A DNA stretch of 64,000 nucleotides from Calothrix sp. NIES-4105 (GCF_002368415.1 NZ_AP018290.1:6337614-6401613); one strand, 5' to 3'. Shown: positions 43,022 through 53,567, numbered from the stretch's first letter. Numbers and translations are program-made. Notes: generated from the sequence alone by a model not told the origin.

Positions 43022-43921
43022 ATGTACATTGATCCTCACATTCACATGAGTTCGCGCACTACCGATGATTACGAGCGGATGCGTGATGCTGGTATTGTTG
43101 CTGTTATTGAACCTGCGTTTTGGTTCGGGCAACCGCGTACTAATATTGGTTCGTTTCAAGATTATTTAAGTAGCTTGGTTGGTTGGGAAAGATTTCGGGC
43201 TTCGCAGTTCGGTATTAAACATTACTGCACTATGGGCTTAAATTCTAAAGAAGCTAATAACGAAGCCCTTGCAGAGCAAGTTATGGAGCTATTACCTCTA
43301 TACGCATGTAAAGAAGGCGTAGTTGCTATTGGTGAAATTGGCTACGATGATATGACTCCTGCCGAGGATAAATATTTTCGCCAACAGCTTGAATTAGCAA
43401 GAATGCTTGATATGTTAGTGCTAATTCATACGCCCCATCGAAATAAGAAAGCAGGTACAAACTACAGTATGGATGTTTGTATCGAACATGGTTTAGACCC
43501 AGCGCACGTAATTGTTGACCATAATAACGAAGAAACTGTGCAGTCTGTGCTTGAGCGTGGTTTCTGGGCAGCGTTTACGATTTACCCGCATACAAAAATG
43601 GGTAACGCGCGCATGGTTGAGATTGTTAGAGAATACGGATGTGAGCGCATTATTGTTGATAGTAGTGCTGACTGGGGTGTAAGTGATCCTTTGGCTGTTC
43701 CTAAAACTGCTCAGTTAATGCGCGAACGCGGTATACCCGAAACTCATATTGGCGCCGTGTGTTATGGAAATGCTTTAAAAGCGTATGGTCAAAGTGGGCA
43801 ATTTAATGAGTCGGATTGGCTTAACCCATTGCCTATTGACCAACGTCAATTATTTCAAGGTAATTCAGTATTGCGTGGGCAGAAACCTGTTGTTAACCGC
43901 GAATTAGCATTGATTGAATAA
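43022..43921 (+). CDS. eboB: EboB, TatD-family metal-dependent hydrolase
   Basis: 299-residue TIM-barrel amidohydrolase. The metal-binding HIHMSSR motif lies at the N-terminus (YIDPHIHMSS), with AIGEIGYDDM, LVLIHTPHR, HVIVDHNNEET and IIVDSSADWG in order. TatD-like enzymes are nucleases or phosphoesterases. In ebo operons the substrate is unknown. It follows eboA after the triplicated tail and precedes eboC. The ATG at 43022 fits the family start. Confidence 0.9.
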   Translation: MYIDPHIHMSSRTTDDYERMRDAGIVAVIEPAFWFGQPRTNIGSFQDYLSSLVGWERFRASQFGIKHYCTMGLNSKEANNEALAEQVMELLPLYACKEGVVAIGEIGYDDMTPAEDKYFRQQLELARMLDMLVLIHTPHRNKKAGTNYSMDVCIEHGLDPAHVIVDHNNEETVQSVLERGFWAAFTIYPHTKMGNARMVEIVREYGCERIIVDSSADWGVSDPLAVPKTAQLMRERGIPETHIGAVCYGNALKAYGQSGQFNESDWLNPLPIDQRQLFQGNSVLRGQKPVVNRELALIE

Positions 43922-43941
43922 AAAATAAAAACGCAGTATAA

Positions 43942-43990
43942 AGACGCGATATATCGCGTCTCTACACTCAGCACTCAGCACTCAGCACTC
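43942..43990. repeat. Palindrome and heptamers before eboC
   Basis: AGACGCGATATATCGCGTCT is followed by four CACTCAG-type heptamers ending at the eboC start codon. No ribosome site is visible between them. Confidence 0.8.
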
Positions 43991-44920
43991 ATGACTACTA
44001 CTATTGTTACGACTAATCGATTTTGGGCTTACCTCCAGTTAATGCGACCAGCGAATGTTATTACTGCGTGGGCGGATATACTTGCTGGGGTTGCCGCTTC
44101 TGGGCTTTTCAGTACATTTTATGAAGAAATCAAACAGGGCGTAGTATTAGTCAATTTTCTACCTTTAGGGTATTTACTTATTGCTACTAGTTGTTTATAT
44201 AGTGGTGGAGTCGTGTTAAACGACGCATTTGATGCTAATTTGGACGCGGTTGAACGACCAGAACGTCCTATACCTAGCGGTAGAGCTTCGCGTCAAGGCG
44301 CCTTTTTTGTCGGTAGCTTATTATTGTGTTTTGGTATAGTATTTGCTTGGGTGGTTTCGCCATTAAGCGCTATTTTAGCTACGTTTGTCGCGGTTGCTGC
44401 TGTTATGTACGATGCTTTTGGCAAACATCATGCGTTATTCGGACCACTCAATATGGGTGCATGTCGAGGTGCGAATCTACTACTAGGTTTAAGTATAGTA
44501 CCAGGAATGGTAAGTAGCTATTGGTTTTTAGCTTTAATTCCAATTATTTATATTGCTGCTGTTACTAACTTAAGTCGAGGTGAGGTTGAAGGTGGTAACA
44601 CTGTTAGCTCAATTGTAAGTATTGTTTTAATGAGTACTGTTTTCGCTGCAATTTTAGGATTGGGGTTGTTTAAAAACAGCTTACTCGCGGTTTTCCCGTT
44701 TGCTTTACTTCTAGCAATTAGAGTATTCCCACCTCTATTTACAGTACTGCGCGAACCAAGTCCCGCGAAAATTCAGTTAGCTATACGTGCATGTGTCTTG
44801 TCGATGATTGTTTTAAATGCTACATTGAGTACTAGTTTCGCTGGTTTGTTATATGGTTTATTAGTACTGGTTTTATTACCAGTTTCAATGAAGTTAGCTT
44901 CATTGTTTGCAGTTACTTAA
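43991..44920 (+). CDS. eboC: EboC, UbiA-type prenyltransferase-like membrane protein
   Basis: 309 residues with eight or nine hydrophobic segments. The UbiA motif NDAFDANLDAVERPERPIPS near residue 78 (N-D-x-x-D-x-x-x-D) is followed by a second Asp motif YDAFGKH near 138. UbiA enzymes transfer prenyl or similar groups to aromatic acceptors in the membrane. EboC is thought to make part of a lipid or carrier used for precursor export, but its product is unproven. It lies between eboB and the glycosyltransferase. The CDS starts immediately after a heptamer array. Confidence 0.92.
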   Translation: MTTTIVTTNRFWAYLQLMRPANVITAWADILAGVAASGLFSTFYEEIKQGVVLVNFLPLGYLLIATSCLYSGGVVLNDAFDANLDAVERPERPIPSGRASRQGAFFVGSLLLCFGIVFAWVVSPLSAILATFVAVAAVMYDAFGKHHALFGPLNMGACRGANLLLGLSIVPGMVSSYWFLALIPIIYIAAVTNLSRGEVEGGNTVSSIVSIVLMSTVFAAILGLGLFKNSLLAVFPFALLLAIRVFPPLFTVLREPSPAKIQLAIRACVLSMIVLNATLSTSFAGLLYGLLVLVLLPVSMKLASLFAVT

Positions 44921-45006
44921 TAGATATAAGGATTTGATATGTAATACTTACTTTTCCAAAAATACAAATTATTCTCACTATCTAATCGTTTAAAAAATAG
45001 TGTCCC

Positions 45007-46275
45007 ATGCATATTCTAATTTATTCCTACAACTACTATCCAGAACCAATCGGTATTGCTCCGTTAATGACCGAGTTGGCAGAAGGGTTAGTAGAAAGGG
45101 GACATGAAGTTCGAGTAATTACAGGAATGCCGAACTACCCTGAACGAGAAATCTACGAGGGGTATAAAGATAAATGGTATGTTACAGAAAAGAAAAACGG
45201 TGTAACGATTCAGCGTTGTTTTCTGCGGATTAAATCGAAACCTAACTTGTTGGATAGACTCTTACTTGAATTGAGTTTTGTAGTTAGTAGTTTGCCGCAA
45301 GCACTCAACGGTTGGCGCCCAGATGTAATCCTGTTAACAGTGCCACCATTATTCGTAACTTTACCTGCATGTTTTCTTGGTTGGCTTTACAATTGTCCGG
45401 TAGTACTGAACGTACAAGATATATTACCAGAAGCAGCCGAGCGGATTGGATTAATCAAGAATAAGTGGATGATTCGCGTTTTATCAGCATTAGAAAAGTT
45501 TGCTTATAAAAACGCTCATACAATAAGTGTTATTGCAGAAGGTTTTGTAGATAATTTAATAAAAAAGGGTGTGAGTGCAAGTAAAATAGCTTGCATACCT
45601 AACTGGGTAGATATTAACTTTATTCGTCCTTTACCGAAAGAAAATAAGTTTCGTCAAACTCATAATTTAGAAAATAAGTTTGTTGTACTTTATTCGGGAA
45701 ATATTGCTTTAACACAGGGTTTAGAGACTGCAATTGCTGCTGCTGGCAAACTGCGTCAAGTCAAAGATATTGTCTTTGTCATTGCTGGTGAAACCAAAGC
45801 GTTAGAGCAATTGAGAAAATGCTGTAATAAGTACGGCGCCGATAATGTATTGTTACTACCTTTACAAAAACGTATCGAACTTCCAAGAATGTTAGCGGCA
45901 GCTTCGGTTGGTCTGATATTGCAAAAACGAAACGTTGTTTGCTTTAACATGCCTTCTAAAATTCCCTTACTGCTAGCTAGCGGGCGCCCAATTATTGCAT
46001 CAGTTCCTAAATTAGGTACAGCAGCTTCATCGATTAAGAAAAGTGGAGGTGGTATAGTTGTGGCGCCGGAGTCACCAAGTGCGCTAGCTAATGCTGTAAT
46101 GGAGTTATACAAGAATCCTGCGAAAGCAGCAATGTATGGTGCAAAAGGGCGAAAGTATGCCGTTGATAAATACTCCTTTGAAAGTGCAATAGCTCAATAC
46201 GAAGCTTTATTTAGTAATGCAGTAGCAAGCAAAGCAAGCGATTTAGAAGTTTTACCACTAACTAAATCTACGTAG
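45007..46275 (+). CDS. Family 4 glycosyltransferase of the scytonemin locus
   Basis: 422-residue GT-B glycosyltransferase of the WbuB/WcaI-like group. The N-terminal domain starts HILIYSYNYYPEPIGIAPLM and contains the PDVILLTVPPLF and NVQDILPEAAERIG motifs. The C-terminal domain shows VLYSGNIALTQGLE and PSKIPLLLASGRPIIASVPK. A glycosyltransferase is found in the scytonemin cluster of Nostoc punctiforme too. It may decorate a carrier or the sheath. Its TAG stop is formed by the start of a GGTGGGCA palindrome (46276-46292). It sits between eboC and tyrA. Confidence 0.9.
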   Translation: MHILIYSYNYYPEPIGIAPLMTELAEGLVERGHEVRVITGMPNYPEREIYEGYKDKWYVTEKKNGVTIQRCFLRIKSKPNLLDRLLLELSFVVSSLPQALNGWRPDVILLTVPPLFVTLPACFLGWLYNCPVVLNVQDILPEAAERIGLIKNKWMIRVLSALEKFAYKNAHTISVIAEGFVDNLIKKGVSASKIACIPNWVDINFIRPLPKENKFRQTHNLENKFVVLYSGNIALTQGLETAIAAAGKLRQVKDIVFVIAGETKALEQLRKCCNKYGADNVLLLPLQKRIELPRMLAAASVGLILQKRNVVCFNMPSKIPLLLASGRPIIASVPKLGTAASSIKKSGGGIVVAPESPSALANAVMELYKNPAKAAMYGAKGRKYAVDKYSFESAIAQYEALFSNAVASKASDLEVLPLTKST

Positions 46276-46378
46276 GGTGGGCACTGCCCACCGTACTTTC
46301 CTGCGTCCTCTGCGCCTCTGTGGTGAAAAAAAATTTCTTTTATTACCACATAGACCACAGAGTTCACAGAGAAAAGAA
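46276..46378. repeat. GGTGGGCA palindrome and CACAGAG repeat before tyrA
   Basis: A 17-base palindrome (46276-46292) is followed by TCTGCGCCTCTGTGGTGAAA and ACCACATAGACCACAGAG, which form an inverted pair. The tyrA frame is open through it, but the family N-terminus starts at 46379. Confidence 0.75.
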
Positions 46379-47206
46379 ATGATACATGAACTTTTAGCTG
46401 ATTTAACTATTCGTACTAATGCCCCCCAAAAAAATCCTAAAACTATCACCATCATTGGTGGAAATGGTAGGATGGGCAAGTTCTTCAATAATCAATTAAC
46501 AGTAGCAGGTCATCGAGTTAATATACTTGGAAGCAATTGGCTTGGCGCCGATAGTTTACTTCCTCAAGCTGATTTAGTATTAATAAGTGTTCCAATAGAA
46601 CGTACTTGTGAAATAATTGAGCGTGCGGCTGAATATCTAACTCCTAATATAGCCCTTGCTGACATTACTAGCGTTAAAGTAGAACCTGTAAAAGCGATGC
46701 TAGAATATCATTCTGGCGCCGTGATGGGGTTACATCCAATGTTTGGACCAAGCGTTGAATCGTTTGCACAACAGAAAGTAGTAGTATGTTCAGGACGAAA
46801 TGACGCAGCGTTCGATTGGTTATTAGATTTGATGCAAAATCAGCAAGCGGAACTAATCTTTTCGACACCTGAAGAACATGACCAAATGATGGTGATGATT
46901 CAAGCAACACGACACTTTTGCCGTTTAACCCAAGCTGTTTATCTAGCTCAGGAAAAAGTCGATATTGACAAGAGTTTATCAATGTCGAGTCCTGTTTATC
47001 GTCAAGAAATTGATATTCTCAAGCGTCTGCTAAATCAAAACCCCGAATTGTGTGTTGATATTATGCTCGCTACCCAAGAGCGATGTCAAGCAATTCGATT
47101 ACTTGCCGACACTTATAACCGTCTGGCACAACTTATCGAAAATAATGACCGTAAAGGGTTAATTAAAGAAATTGAAACAACTCAAAACTTTTTTAGTAAG
47201 AAATAA
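46379..47206 (+). CDS. tyrA: Prephenate dehydrogenase (TyrA)
   Basis: 275 residues from the ATG at 46379, which follows a GAGAAAAGAA purine stretch. It oxidises prephenate to p-hydroxyphenylpyruvate, the second ScyA substrate. It resembles the dehydrogenase half of the enteric T-protein, with the Rossmann motif TIIGGNGRMGKFF, DITSVKVEPV, MGLHPMFGP and IQATRHF. The chorismate mutase half is absent. It is one of the pathway-dedicated aromatic enzymes of scytonemin clusters. eboD starts 12 bases after its stop. Confidence 0.93.
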   Translation: MIHELLADLTIRTNAPQKNPKTITIIGGNGRMGKFFNNQLTVAGHRVNILGSNWLGADSLLPQADLVLISVPIERTCEIIERAAEYLTPNIALADITSVKVEPVKAMLEYHSGAVMGLHPMFGPSVESFAQQKVVVCSGRNDAAFDWLLDLMQNQQAELIFSTPEEHDQMMVMIQATRHFCRLTQAVYLAQEKVDIDKSLSMSSPVYRQEIDILKRLLNQNPELCVDIMLATQERCQAIRLLADTYNRLAQLIENNDRKGLIKEIETTQNFFSKK

Positions 47207-47218
47207 AGAGTTAAAAAA

Positions 47219-48412
47219 ATGGTAGTAGACGTTAGACCAACAAATACACTGAGCTTACAACCAATTCAGCAGCGTGTTCAAGTTAGCTTTGAATATCCAG
47301 TACATTTCACAACGGGTTTATTTCACCTGCGGAACTCTTTACTCGCGGATGTTCTAGCTGGTGATGAAATTAAACCTAAAAAAGTTATCGTCATCATTGA
47401 TGAAGGTTTTTTAGAGTGTCATAAGGGGTTAATATCTCAGATTAATGCATACGAGAAACGTTACGCTAGCATTATGACACTAATGGCGAAACCAATGGTT
47501 GTGCCCGGAGGTGAAGCTGCTAAAAATGATAAGTCACTGATAGATCAAGTTCATAGCTTAATTAATGAGGTCGGATTGTGTCGTCACTCATATATATTAG
47601 CTATTGGTGGCGGCGCCGTTCTCGATATGGTCGGGTATGCTGCTGCAACAGCACATCGAGGTATCCGTCTCATCCGTATCCCAACTACTGTACTGGCACA
47701 AAATGATTCGGGTGTCGGTGTGAAAAATAGCGTCAACGCATTTGGGAAAAAGAACTTTTTTGGTACATTTGCACCTCCATATGCAGTGTTGAACGACTTT
47801 AACTTTTTAACTACTTTAGGAGATGCTGATTGGCGTTCGGGTGTTGCTGAAGCTATTAAAGTTGCTTTAATTAAAGATGCTGACTTTTTTGATTTTATAG
47901 CTACGCGCGCGGCTAAAATCGCCAACCGTGATATGGATGCCATGCAAAATGTGATTTACCGATGCGCGCAATTACATTTAAAACATATTGCAACAAGTGG
48001 CGACGCTTTTGAAATGGGTTCATCGCGTCCCTTAGATTTTGGACATTGGGCAGCACATAAGCTTGAACAACTCACGTTCTACGATTTACGTCATGGTGAA
48101 GCTGTTGCAATTGGTATTGCGTTAGATAGTACATACTCGTACTTACTTGGCTTACTAAGTCGTAAAGATTGGCAGCAAATATTAAATACACTCAAAGTAT
48201 TAGGTTTTACCTTATACGTTCCCGAACTAGGCGAAGAACTGTTTGATTTTGAAAATGCACGCTGTATTTTCCGAGGTTTGGAAGAGTTTCGCGAACACCT
48301 TGGAGGTACGTTGACTATAACGCTTTTAGAATCGATTGGCAGAGGGGTTGAAGTTAATGAAGTCAATCTATCTTTGTATAGAGAAGCTGTGAAAGTTCTT
48401 GGCAACGGATAA
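47219..48412 (+). CDS. eboD: EboD, sugar-phosphate cyclase-like (dehydroquinate synthase family)
   Basis: 397-residue NAD- and zinc-dependent cyclase-fold protein: the NAD loop AIGGGAVLDMVGYAAATAHR, RIPTTVLAQNDSGVGVKNSV, DWRSGVAEAIKVALI, and the zinc ligands Glu, His (DFGHWAAHKLEQL) and His (LRHGEAVAIG). It differs from housekeeping AroB in length and loops and is the eboD member of the ebo set, whose product is unknown. A role in making a precursor for the lipid or carrier of export is inferred. The stop TAA is part of a CAACGGATAAGAACGGATG repeat. Confidence 0.9.
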   Translation: MVVDVRPTNTLSLQPIQQRVQVSFEYPVHFTTGLFHLRNSLLADVLAGDEIKPKKVIVIIDEGFLECHKGLISQINAYEKRYASIMTLMAKPMVVPGGEAAKNDKSLIDQVHSLINEVGLCRHSYILAIGGGAVLDMVGYAAATAHRGIRLIRIPTTVLAQNDSGVGVKNSVNAFGKKNFFGTFAPPYAVLNDFNFLTTLGDADWRSGVAEAIKVALIKDADFFDFIATRAAKIANRDMDAMQNVIYRCAQLHLKHIATSGDAFEMGSSRPLDFGHWAAHKLEQLTFYDLRHGEAVAIGIALDSTYSYLLGLLSRKDWQQILNTLKVLGFTLYVPELGEELFDFENARCIFRGLEEFREHLGGTLTITLLESIGRGVEVNEVNLSLYREAVKVLGNG

Positions 48413-48710
48413 GAACGGATGTAACGGATGATTTATTTGTTTGTATTGAACACGTTGTAGAGACGCGATTAATCGCGTCTCTACCAGCATTAATCGCGTC
48501 TCTACCAGCATTAATCGCGTCTCTACCAGCATTAATCGCGTCTCTACCAGCATTAATCGCGTCTCTACCAGCATTAATCGCGTCTCTACCAGCATTAATC
48601 GCGTCTCTACCAGCATTAATCGCATCCTGACCACCAAAAACAACACATCCGTTACATCCGTTACATCCGTTGCTAATTAGATTCCTTGTTTAGAAATAAC
48701 TATCATATAT
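48403..48710. repeat. CAACGGAT repeats flanking an eight-copy 21-base array
   Basis: A CAACGGATAAGAACGGATGT block (48403-48430) and an ATCCGTTACATCCGTTGC-type block (48643-48673) in inverse orientation flank a 28-base GTAGAGACGCG palindrome (48457-48484). The 3' half of that palindrome, ATTAATCGCGTCTCTACCAGC, is tandemly repeated with a 21-base period from 48468 to about 48635 (eight starts, last copy degenerate). Confidence 0.95.
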
Positions 48711-49928
48711 ATGAAACTAGATAACTACCACCTGACTTATTGTACAAACATACATCCAGGTGAACATTGGAATGAAGTTTTTGCAAATTTACAGCAGTAC
48801 ATTCCAGCATTGAAATCGCAACTTGGTTGGGAAAAACCTTTTGGTATTGGTTTGCGTTTAGCTGATGTAGCGACGCGCGAGTTGTTGGAACTCGATGCTT
48901 TAACAAATTTCCAAGATTGGTTACAACAAAATGACTTATATGTATTTACCCTAAATGGGTTTCCTTATGGTGGTTTTCATTTTTCAGTTGTGAAAGACAA
49001 AGTGTATGCACCAGATTGGACGAAACCTGAAAGGCTGGAGTATACATTAAGATTAGTAAAGATTTTGGCACCGTTACTGCCGGATGGAGTAGAAGGAAGT
49101 ATTTCTACGCTACCACTTTCGTATAAACCTTGGTTTAAGAATAATAAATCAGATTTATTATCGACAACGGTAAGTGCAACCCTCAATCTTGTACAAGTTG
49201 TCATGGAAATGGTTCGTATCAAGCAAGAAACTGGAAAGGTATTACATTTGGGGTTGGAACCAGAACCAGATGGGTTGATTGAAAATGCCGCAGAAGTAGT
49301 TAAGTATTTTCAAGATTTTTTGATACCAATTGGGAGTTCATACTTAGTAGAACATTTGGGAGTCTCGGAGAGTTACGCAAAAACGCTTTTACTTGAGCAT
49401 GTGCGTATATGCTACGATACGTGTCATTTTGCAGTTGAATACGAAAACCCGGTTACTGTTCTAAAGCAATTTCAGGAAGTCGGTATAAAAATTAGCAAAA
49501 TTCAAATCAGTGCTGCCTTGCAAGTTAATTTACCAAACGATACTAAGCAAAAAAGTATATTAAAACAAAAGTTAGTACCTTTTGCAGAGTCTACGTATTT
49601 ACATCAAGCAATAGCGCGCAAAGCTGGTATATTAAGCCGCTATTCTGATTTAGATGCAGCTTTGACTGATTTTGAAGGCGCCGAGGAATGGCGAATTCAC
49701 TTTCATGTACCAATTTTTATTCGCGATTTTGACGGTTTGCAATCAACTCAAGATGATATTTTAGATGTTTTGGATTTGCTAAAAAATGATAATTTTTGCA
49801 ACCATCTAGAGATAGAGACTTACACGTGGGAAGTTTTACCATCAATAATGAAGTTAGATTTGTTAGCTTCGATTCGGCGCGAGTATGAATGGGTGTTAAA
49901 GTATCTTTTGAGCAATTTTATGAATTAG
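48711..49928 (+). CDS. eboE: EboE, xylose-isomerase-like TIM-barrel protein
   Basis: 405 residues. It begins MKLDNYHLTYCTNIHPGEHW, a signature of the EboE family, and shows LHLGLEPEPDGLIEN, YDTCHFAVEYENP and LEIETYTWEVLP, which carry the metal-binding Glu, Asp/His and Glu of AP-endonuclease/xylose-isomerase-like barrels. It belongs to the ebo set that supports export of scytonemin precursors. The reaction is unknown. It follows eboD with the repeat array between. No eboF-like phosphodiesterase gene is present in the window. A GGTGGGCA palindrome (49939-49955) follows the stop. Confidence 0.92.
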   Translation: MKLDNYHLTYCTNIHPGEHWNEVFANLQQYIPALKSQLGWEKPFGIGLRLADVATRELLELDALTNFQDWLQQNDLYVFTLNGFPYGGFHFSVVKDKVYAPDWTKPERLEYTLRLVKILAPLLPDGVEGSISTLPLSYKPWFKNNKSDLLSTTVSATLNLVQVVMEMVRIKQETGKVLHLGLEPEPDGLIENAAEVVKYFQDFLIPIGSSYLVEHLGVSESYAKTLLLEHVRICYDTCHFAVEYENPVTVLKQFQEVGIKISKIQISAALQVNLPNDTKQKSILKQKLVPFAESTYLHQAIARKAGILSRYSDLDAALTDFEGAEEWRIHFHVPIFIRDFDGLQSTQDDILDVLDLLKNDNFCNHLEIETYTWEVLPSIMKLDLLASIRREYEWVLKYLLSNFMN

Positions 49929-50325
49929 ATATACGTAAGGTGGGCATTGCCCACCCTACAAGAGCTACGAAACAGAAATCTCTATATCTAACTTTAGGAA
50001 GAAGCAAAATTTTCGCGTCGGGGTGCGAAAAAATAGAAACAGAGTACCTAGAGCATTATCAAAAAAACTGACACATCTAGCAAAAGAATGTTCATGGAAT
50101 ACGTGTAAAACATTAAGCATTGTTGGACTAATATAAAGTAGCAATTGAAAGATTTGATTTGAACACATCTCCGTACAATATTGACTTTCAAATTTTACGT
50201 ACTTAAAGGTACATGATTATTATATTTTTAAACATCTTATAGCCCGAAATGAGGTTTATGAAGTCAAAATCCTAAATGACTTTTGACCGACAAATGACGA
50301 AGAACTAATCTGAAAATTACTGCTC
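49929..50325. other. Spacer between eboE and trpE
   Basis: Contains a GGTGGGCATTGCCCACC palindrome (49939-49955), then AT-rich sequence. No gene or clear trp leader peptide was recognised. It is the longest gap within the ebo/trp run, so a trp promoter here is likely. Confidence 0.55.
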
Positions 50326-52536
50326 ATGACTGACACTTATTCCTACATAACAGCTGGTGGCGTTTGCGTCTCGCGTTGCATCACCGAGGTTAAAATGGAT
50401 ACTGCACTCGATGATATACTATTTCGTTTAGATTCACAGCGTGGTGGGTTGCTTAATAGTAGCTACGAATACCCTGGTCGATATAAACGCTGGGCTATTG
50501 GGTTCGTAAATCCACCCTTAGAATTAGCGACGCGCGAAAAAAGTTTTACGTTTACAGCGCTTAACGAGCGAGGTAAAGTTTTCATCCCGCTACTTTACGA
50601 ACATTTATCAGCGCATGAGCAGTTATGCGAAGTCGTTCAAAGTCATAACTGTGTTACTGGAAATATTTTGGCTGCAACTGAGACGTTTTCAGAAGAAGAG
50701 CGCAGCAGGCAACCCTCGGCGTTTAGTGTGATTCGCGAGATTTTACGTGTATTGGCTAGTGATGATGACGAGCATTTAGGGTTTTACGGCGCCTTCGGTT
50801 ATGATTTAGTTTTTCAGTTTGAACCAATTGAGCAACGCTTGCAACGTCCAGATGACCAGCGCGATTTAGTATTGTATTTACCTGATGAGCTTGTAGTAGT
50901 TGATTATTATCAGCAAAAAGCGTACCAGGTGGAGTATGAATTTGATGTACAAGGACATAGCACAAATCATTTACCGCGCGTTGGTGAGTCGATTAACTAT
51001 CGCGGTCAAAATACTCAAGTAACTTCAAGAGCAGACCATGCACCAGGAGAGTATGGTTCTTTAGTAACAACAGCGCTCGATTATTTTAAACGTGGCGATT
51101 TGTTTGAAGTTGTTCCGAGCCAAAGCTTTTTTGAAAGTTGTGACGAGTTACCAAGTAATTTATTTCAAACTTTAAAGCAAATTAACCCTAGTCCTTACGG
51201 GTTTCTATTTAACCTTGGTGGCGAATATTTAATTGGCGCCTCTCCAGAGATGTTTGTGCGAGTTGAAGGCAGACGAATCGAAACTTGTCCGATTAGCGGT
51301 ACTATTACGCGAGGGCAGGATGCTATTGATGATGCCGACCAAATTCGTCTACTACTCAACTCATATAAAGATGAGTCAGAGTTAACGATGTGTACCGATG
51401 TTGACCGTAATGATAAGTCACGCATTTGTGAACCTGGTTCAGTACGAGTTATTGGTCGGCGCCAAATCGAATTGTACAGTCATTTGATTCATACTGTAGA
51501 CCACGTTGAAGGTATATTGCGTCCAGAATTTGATGCTTTAGATGCATTTTTAACGCATACATGGGCTGTAACTGTAACAGGTGCCCCAAAACGTTGGGCA
51601 ATGCAATTTGTCGAACAGCACGAACGCAGTGCTAGACGTTGGTATGGTGGCGCCGTTGGCTGGTTAAGCTTTAATGGTAATTTTAATACCGGATTAATCT
51701 TGCGAACAATTCGATTAAAAGATACTGTTGCGGAAGTGCGAGTTGGCGCCACAATACTCTATGACTCAATACCGCAAGCCGAAGAACAGGAGACAATTAC
51801 TAAGGCAGCGGCATTATTTGAAACAATACGCCGTTGTAAGCAAAAAGATGTGTTGGTAAAAGACAAACCAAAAGCAATCACTACAACTTCATATATTGAC
51901 TCTAACAGTCATGTTGAACCAGGTAAACGTATCTTATTAATAGACTACGAAGACTCGTTCGTTCACACCCTTGCAAATTATATTCGCTGCTGCGGCGCCA
52001 CAGTGAAAACCCTACGACACGGCTTTAGTGAATCAGTATTCGATAGCGAACGTCCAGATTTAGTAGTATTATCCCCAGGACCTGGCAAACCAAGCGATTT
52101 TAAAGTTCCCGAAACAGTCCATGCTTGTGTAAGCCGCAACATTCCAATATTCGGAGTTTGCTTAGGACTGCAAAGCATAGTAGAAGCATTTGGAGGGGAA
52201 TTAGGGGTCTTAGATTATCCCCAACATGGTAAACCTTCACAAATAACTATAAAAGATACGAACAGCACATTGTTCAAAGGTTTGCCGGAAAGCTTCACGG
52301 TTGGTCGCTATCATTCGTTATATGCTCTACCGTCTAAGCTACCATCTCAACTTCGGGTAACAGCAGTAACTGAAGATGATGTAATTATGGGAATTGAACA
52401 TCAATCACTACCCATTACAGCAGTACAGTTTCATCCGGAGTCAATAATGACACTAACCGGCGATGTCGGTTTAGCAATGATTAAAAACGTAGTTGCTAAA
52501 TATACACAATCGAAACAGCCGTTAGTTATTTCGTAA
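50326..52536 (+). CDS. trpE: Fused anthranilate synthase (TrpE-TrpG)
   Basis: 736-residue fusion. The component I part (about 1-510) has the chorismate-binding motifs [57 protein letters not shown] and the late [12 protein letters not shown]. The glutamine amidotransferase part (about 525-736) has [28 protein letters not shown] with the catalytic Cys, and QFHPESIMT with the catalytic His. It makes anthranilate from chorismate and glutamine. A dedicated TrpEG fusion is typical of scytonemin clusters. Because the feedback-site residues were not assessed, its inhibition by Trp cannot be judged. trpC starts 14 bases after the stop. Confidence 0.95.
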   Translation: MTDTYSYITAGGVCVSRCITEVKMDTALDDILFRLDSQRGGLLNSSYEYPGRYKRWAIGFVNPPLELATREKSFTFTALNERGKVFIPLLYEHLSAHEQLCEVVQSHNCVTGNILAATETFSEEERSRQPSAFSVIREILRVLASDDDEHLGFYGAFGYDLVFQFEPIEQRLQRPDDQRDLVLYLPDELVVVDYYQQKAYQVEYEFDVQGHSTNHLPRVGESINYRGQNTQVTSRADHAPGEYGSLVTTALDYFKRGDLFEVVPSQSFFESCDELPSNLFQTLKQINPSPYGFLFNLGGEYLIGASPEMFVRVEGRRIETCPISGTITRGQDAIDDADQIRLLLNSYKDESELTMCTDVDRNDKSRICEPGSVRVIGRRQIELYSHLIHTVDHVEGILRPEFDALDAFLTHTWAVTVTGAPKRWAMQFVEQHERSARRWYGGAVGWLSFNGNFNTGLILRTIRLKDTVAEVRVGATILYDSIPQAEEQETITKAAALFETIRRCKQKDVLVKDKPKAITTTSYIDSNSHVEPGKRILLIDYEDSFVHTLANYIRCCGATVKTLRHGFSESVFDSERPDLVVLSPGPGKPSDFKVPETVHACVSRNIPIFGVCLGLQSIVEAFGGELGVLDYPQHGKPSQITIKDTNSTLFKGLPESFTVGRYHSLYALPSKLPSQLRVTAVTEDDVIMGIEHQSLPITAVQFHPESIMTLTGDVGLAMIKNVVAKYTQSKQPLVIS

Positions 52537-52550
52537 AGCAACTCTTGATC

Positions 52551-53384
52551 ATGAAACTAGATACCCGTAAGAATCACATTCTTGAAGAGATTGTGTTGCA
52601 TAAAGTTAAAGAAGTTGCACAAATGCAATCGGAACTGTCATTAACTTCTTTGCAACAACAATTAAAAGTCAATCCACCTCAAGCAGTGCGGAATTTCCTT
52701 TCTGCATTACAGCAAAGTCCCTATCGACCAAGTTTAATTGCTGAAGTTAAAAAAGCTTCACCCAGTAAGGGAATAATCAAAGAAAACTTTGACCCTGTAG
52801 AAATTGCGCGCGCATACGAACGTAGTGGTGCAGCTTGCATCTCCGTCCTTACTGACCAAAAGTTCTTTCAAGGTAGCTTTGACAATCTTCGTAAGGTTCG
52901 ATTCTCAGTTGAAATACCTTTACTCTGCAAAGAATTTATTATTGACCCATACCAAATCTACTTTGCACGAAATAATGGTGCAGATGCAGTATTGCTGATC
53001 GCTGCCATTTTAAAAGACTCCGAACTTCAAGCATTCCTAGAAATCATTCATGGTTTAGGAATGACAGCATTAGTCGAAGTACACACCCTAGAAGAACTCG
53101 ACCGCGCGCTTAAAATAGACGGAATATCTCTAATTGGCATCAACAACCGCAATTTAGATAACTTTACCGTCGATATTCACCTAACCCAACAACTACTCAG
53201 CCAGAGAAAGCAACAAATACAATCGAACATAACCATTGTTAGCGAATCTGGTTTATATACCAATGCCGACTTATCTCTTGTAGCTTTATCAGGCGCACGC
53301 TCAGTTTTGGTAGGAGAATCATTAGTTAAACAAACCAACATCGAACAAGCAGTACAAACTTTGTTAAACAGTGCGCGCGTGTAG
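52551..53384 (+). CDS. trpC: Indole-3-glycerol-phosphate synthase (TrpC)
   Basis: 277 residues from the ATG at 52551 ([20 protein letters not shown]). A TTG two codons earlier also opens the frame. The TIM barrel has [20 protein letters not shown] with the catalytic Lys, [32 protein letters not shown] and [12 protein letters not shown]. It closes the indole ring in tryptophan synthesis. The stop TAG is bases 2-4 of a 28-base GTAGAGACGCG palindrome (53381-53408), so the repeat supplies the end of the gene. Confidence 0.95.
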   Translation: MKLDTRKNHILEEIVLHKVKEVAQMQSELSLTSLQQQLKVNPPQAVRNFLSALQQSPYRPSLIAEVKKASPSKGIIKENFDPVEIARAYERSGAACISVLTDQKFFQGSFDNLRKVRFSVEIPLLCKEFIIDPYQIYFARNNGADAVLLIAAILKDSELQAFLEIIHGLGMTALVEVHTLEELDRALKIDGISLIGINNRNLDNFTVDIHLTQQLLSQRKQQIQSNITIVSESGLYTNADLSLVALSGARSVLVGESLVKQTNIEQAVQTLLNSARV

Positions 53385-53408
53385 AGACGCGATTAATCGC
53401 GTCTTTAC
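53381..53408. repeat. Palindrome overlapping the trpC stop
   Basis: GTAGAGACGCG-ATTAAT-CGCGTCTTTAC, with one mismatch, overlaps the last four bases of trpC. It is followed by a GTAAGGGCGGGTTAACAGAT element (about 53438) and its inverse AACCCGCCCGTAC (about 53486). Confidence 0.9.
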
Positions 53409-53567
53409 ATGAAGTAAACTAAAATCCCCATATCCTGTAAGGGCGGGTTAACAGATATCCTAATTATTAATTTAAAATCTACATAAACCCGCCCGTACCA
53501 AAATCTAAAATCCATTCATCCATTCATATACGTAAACGTAGTTTTCCCGAAGGGTAGTAAAATCAAT

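Noticed and set aside
47219-48412. Housekeeping 3-dehydroquinate synthase (aroB)
   Set aside because: Length, N-terminus and linkage to eboE and the other ebo genes fit EboD better, though the fold and metal site are shared.
48457-48635. Possible CRISPR array
   Set aside because: The units are directly adjacent with no unique spacers, and the unit is half of a dispersed palindrome. No cas gene is nearby.
48368-48646. A 92-codon minus-strand frame made of ETRLMLV repeats
   Set aside because: It is produced entirely by the 21-base tandem array and has no other support.
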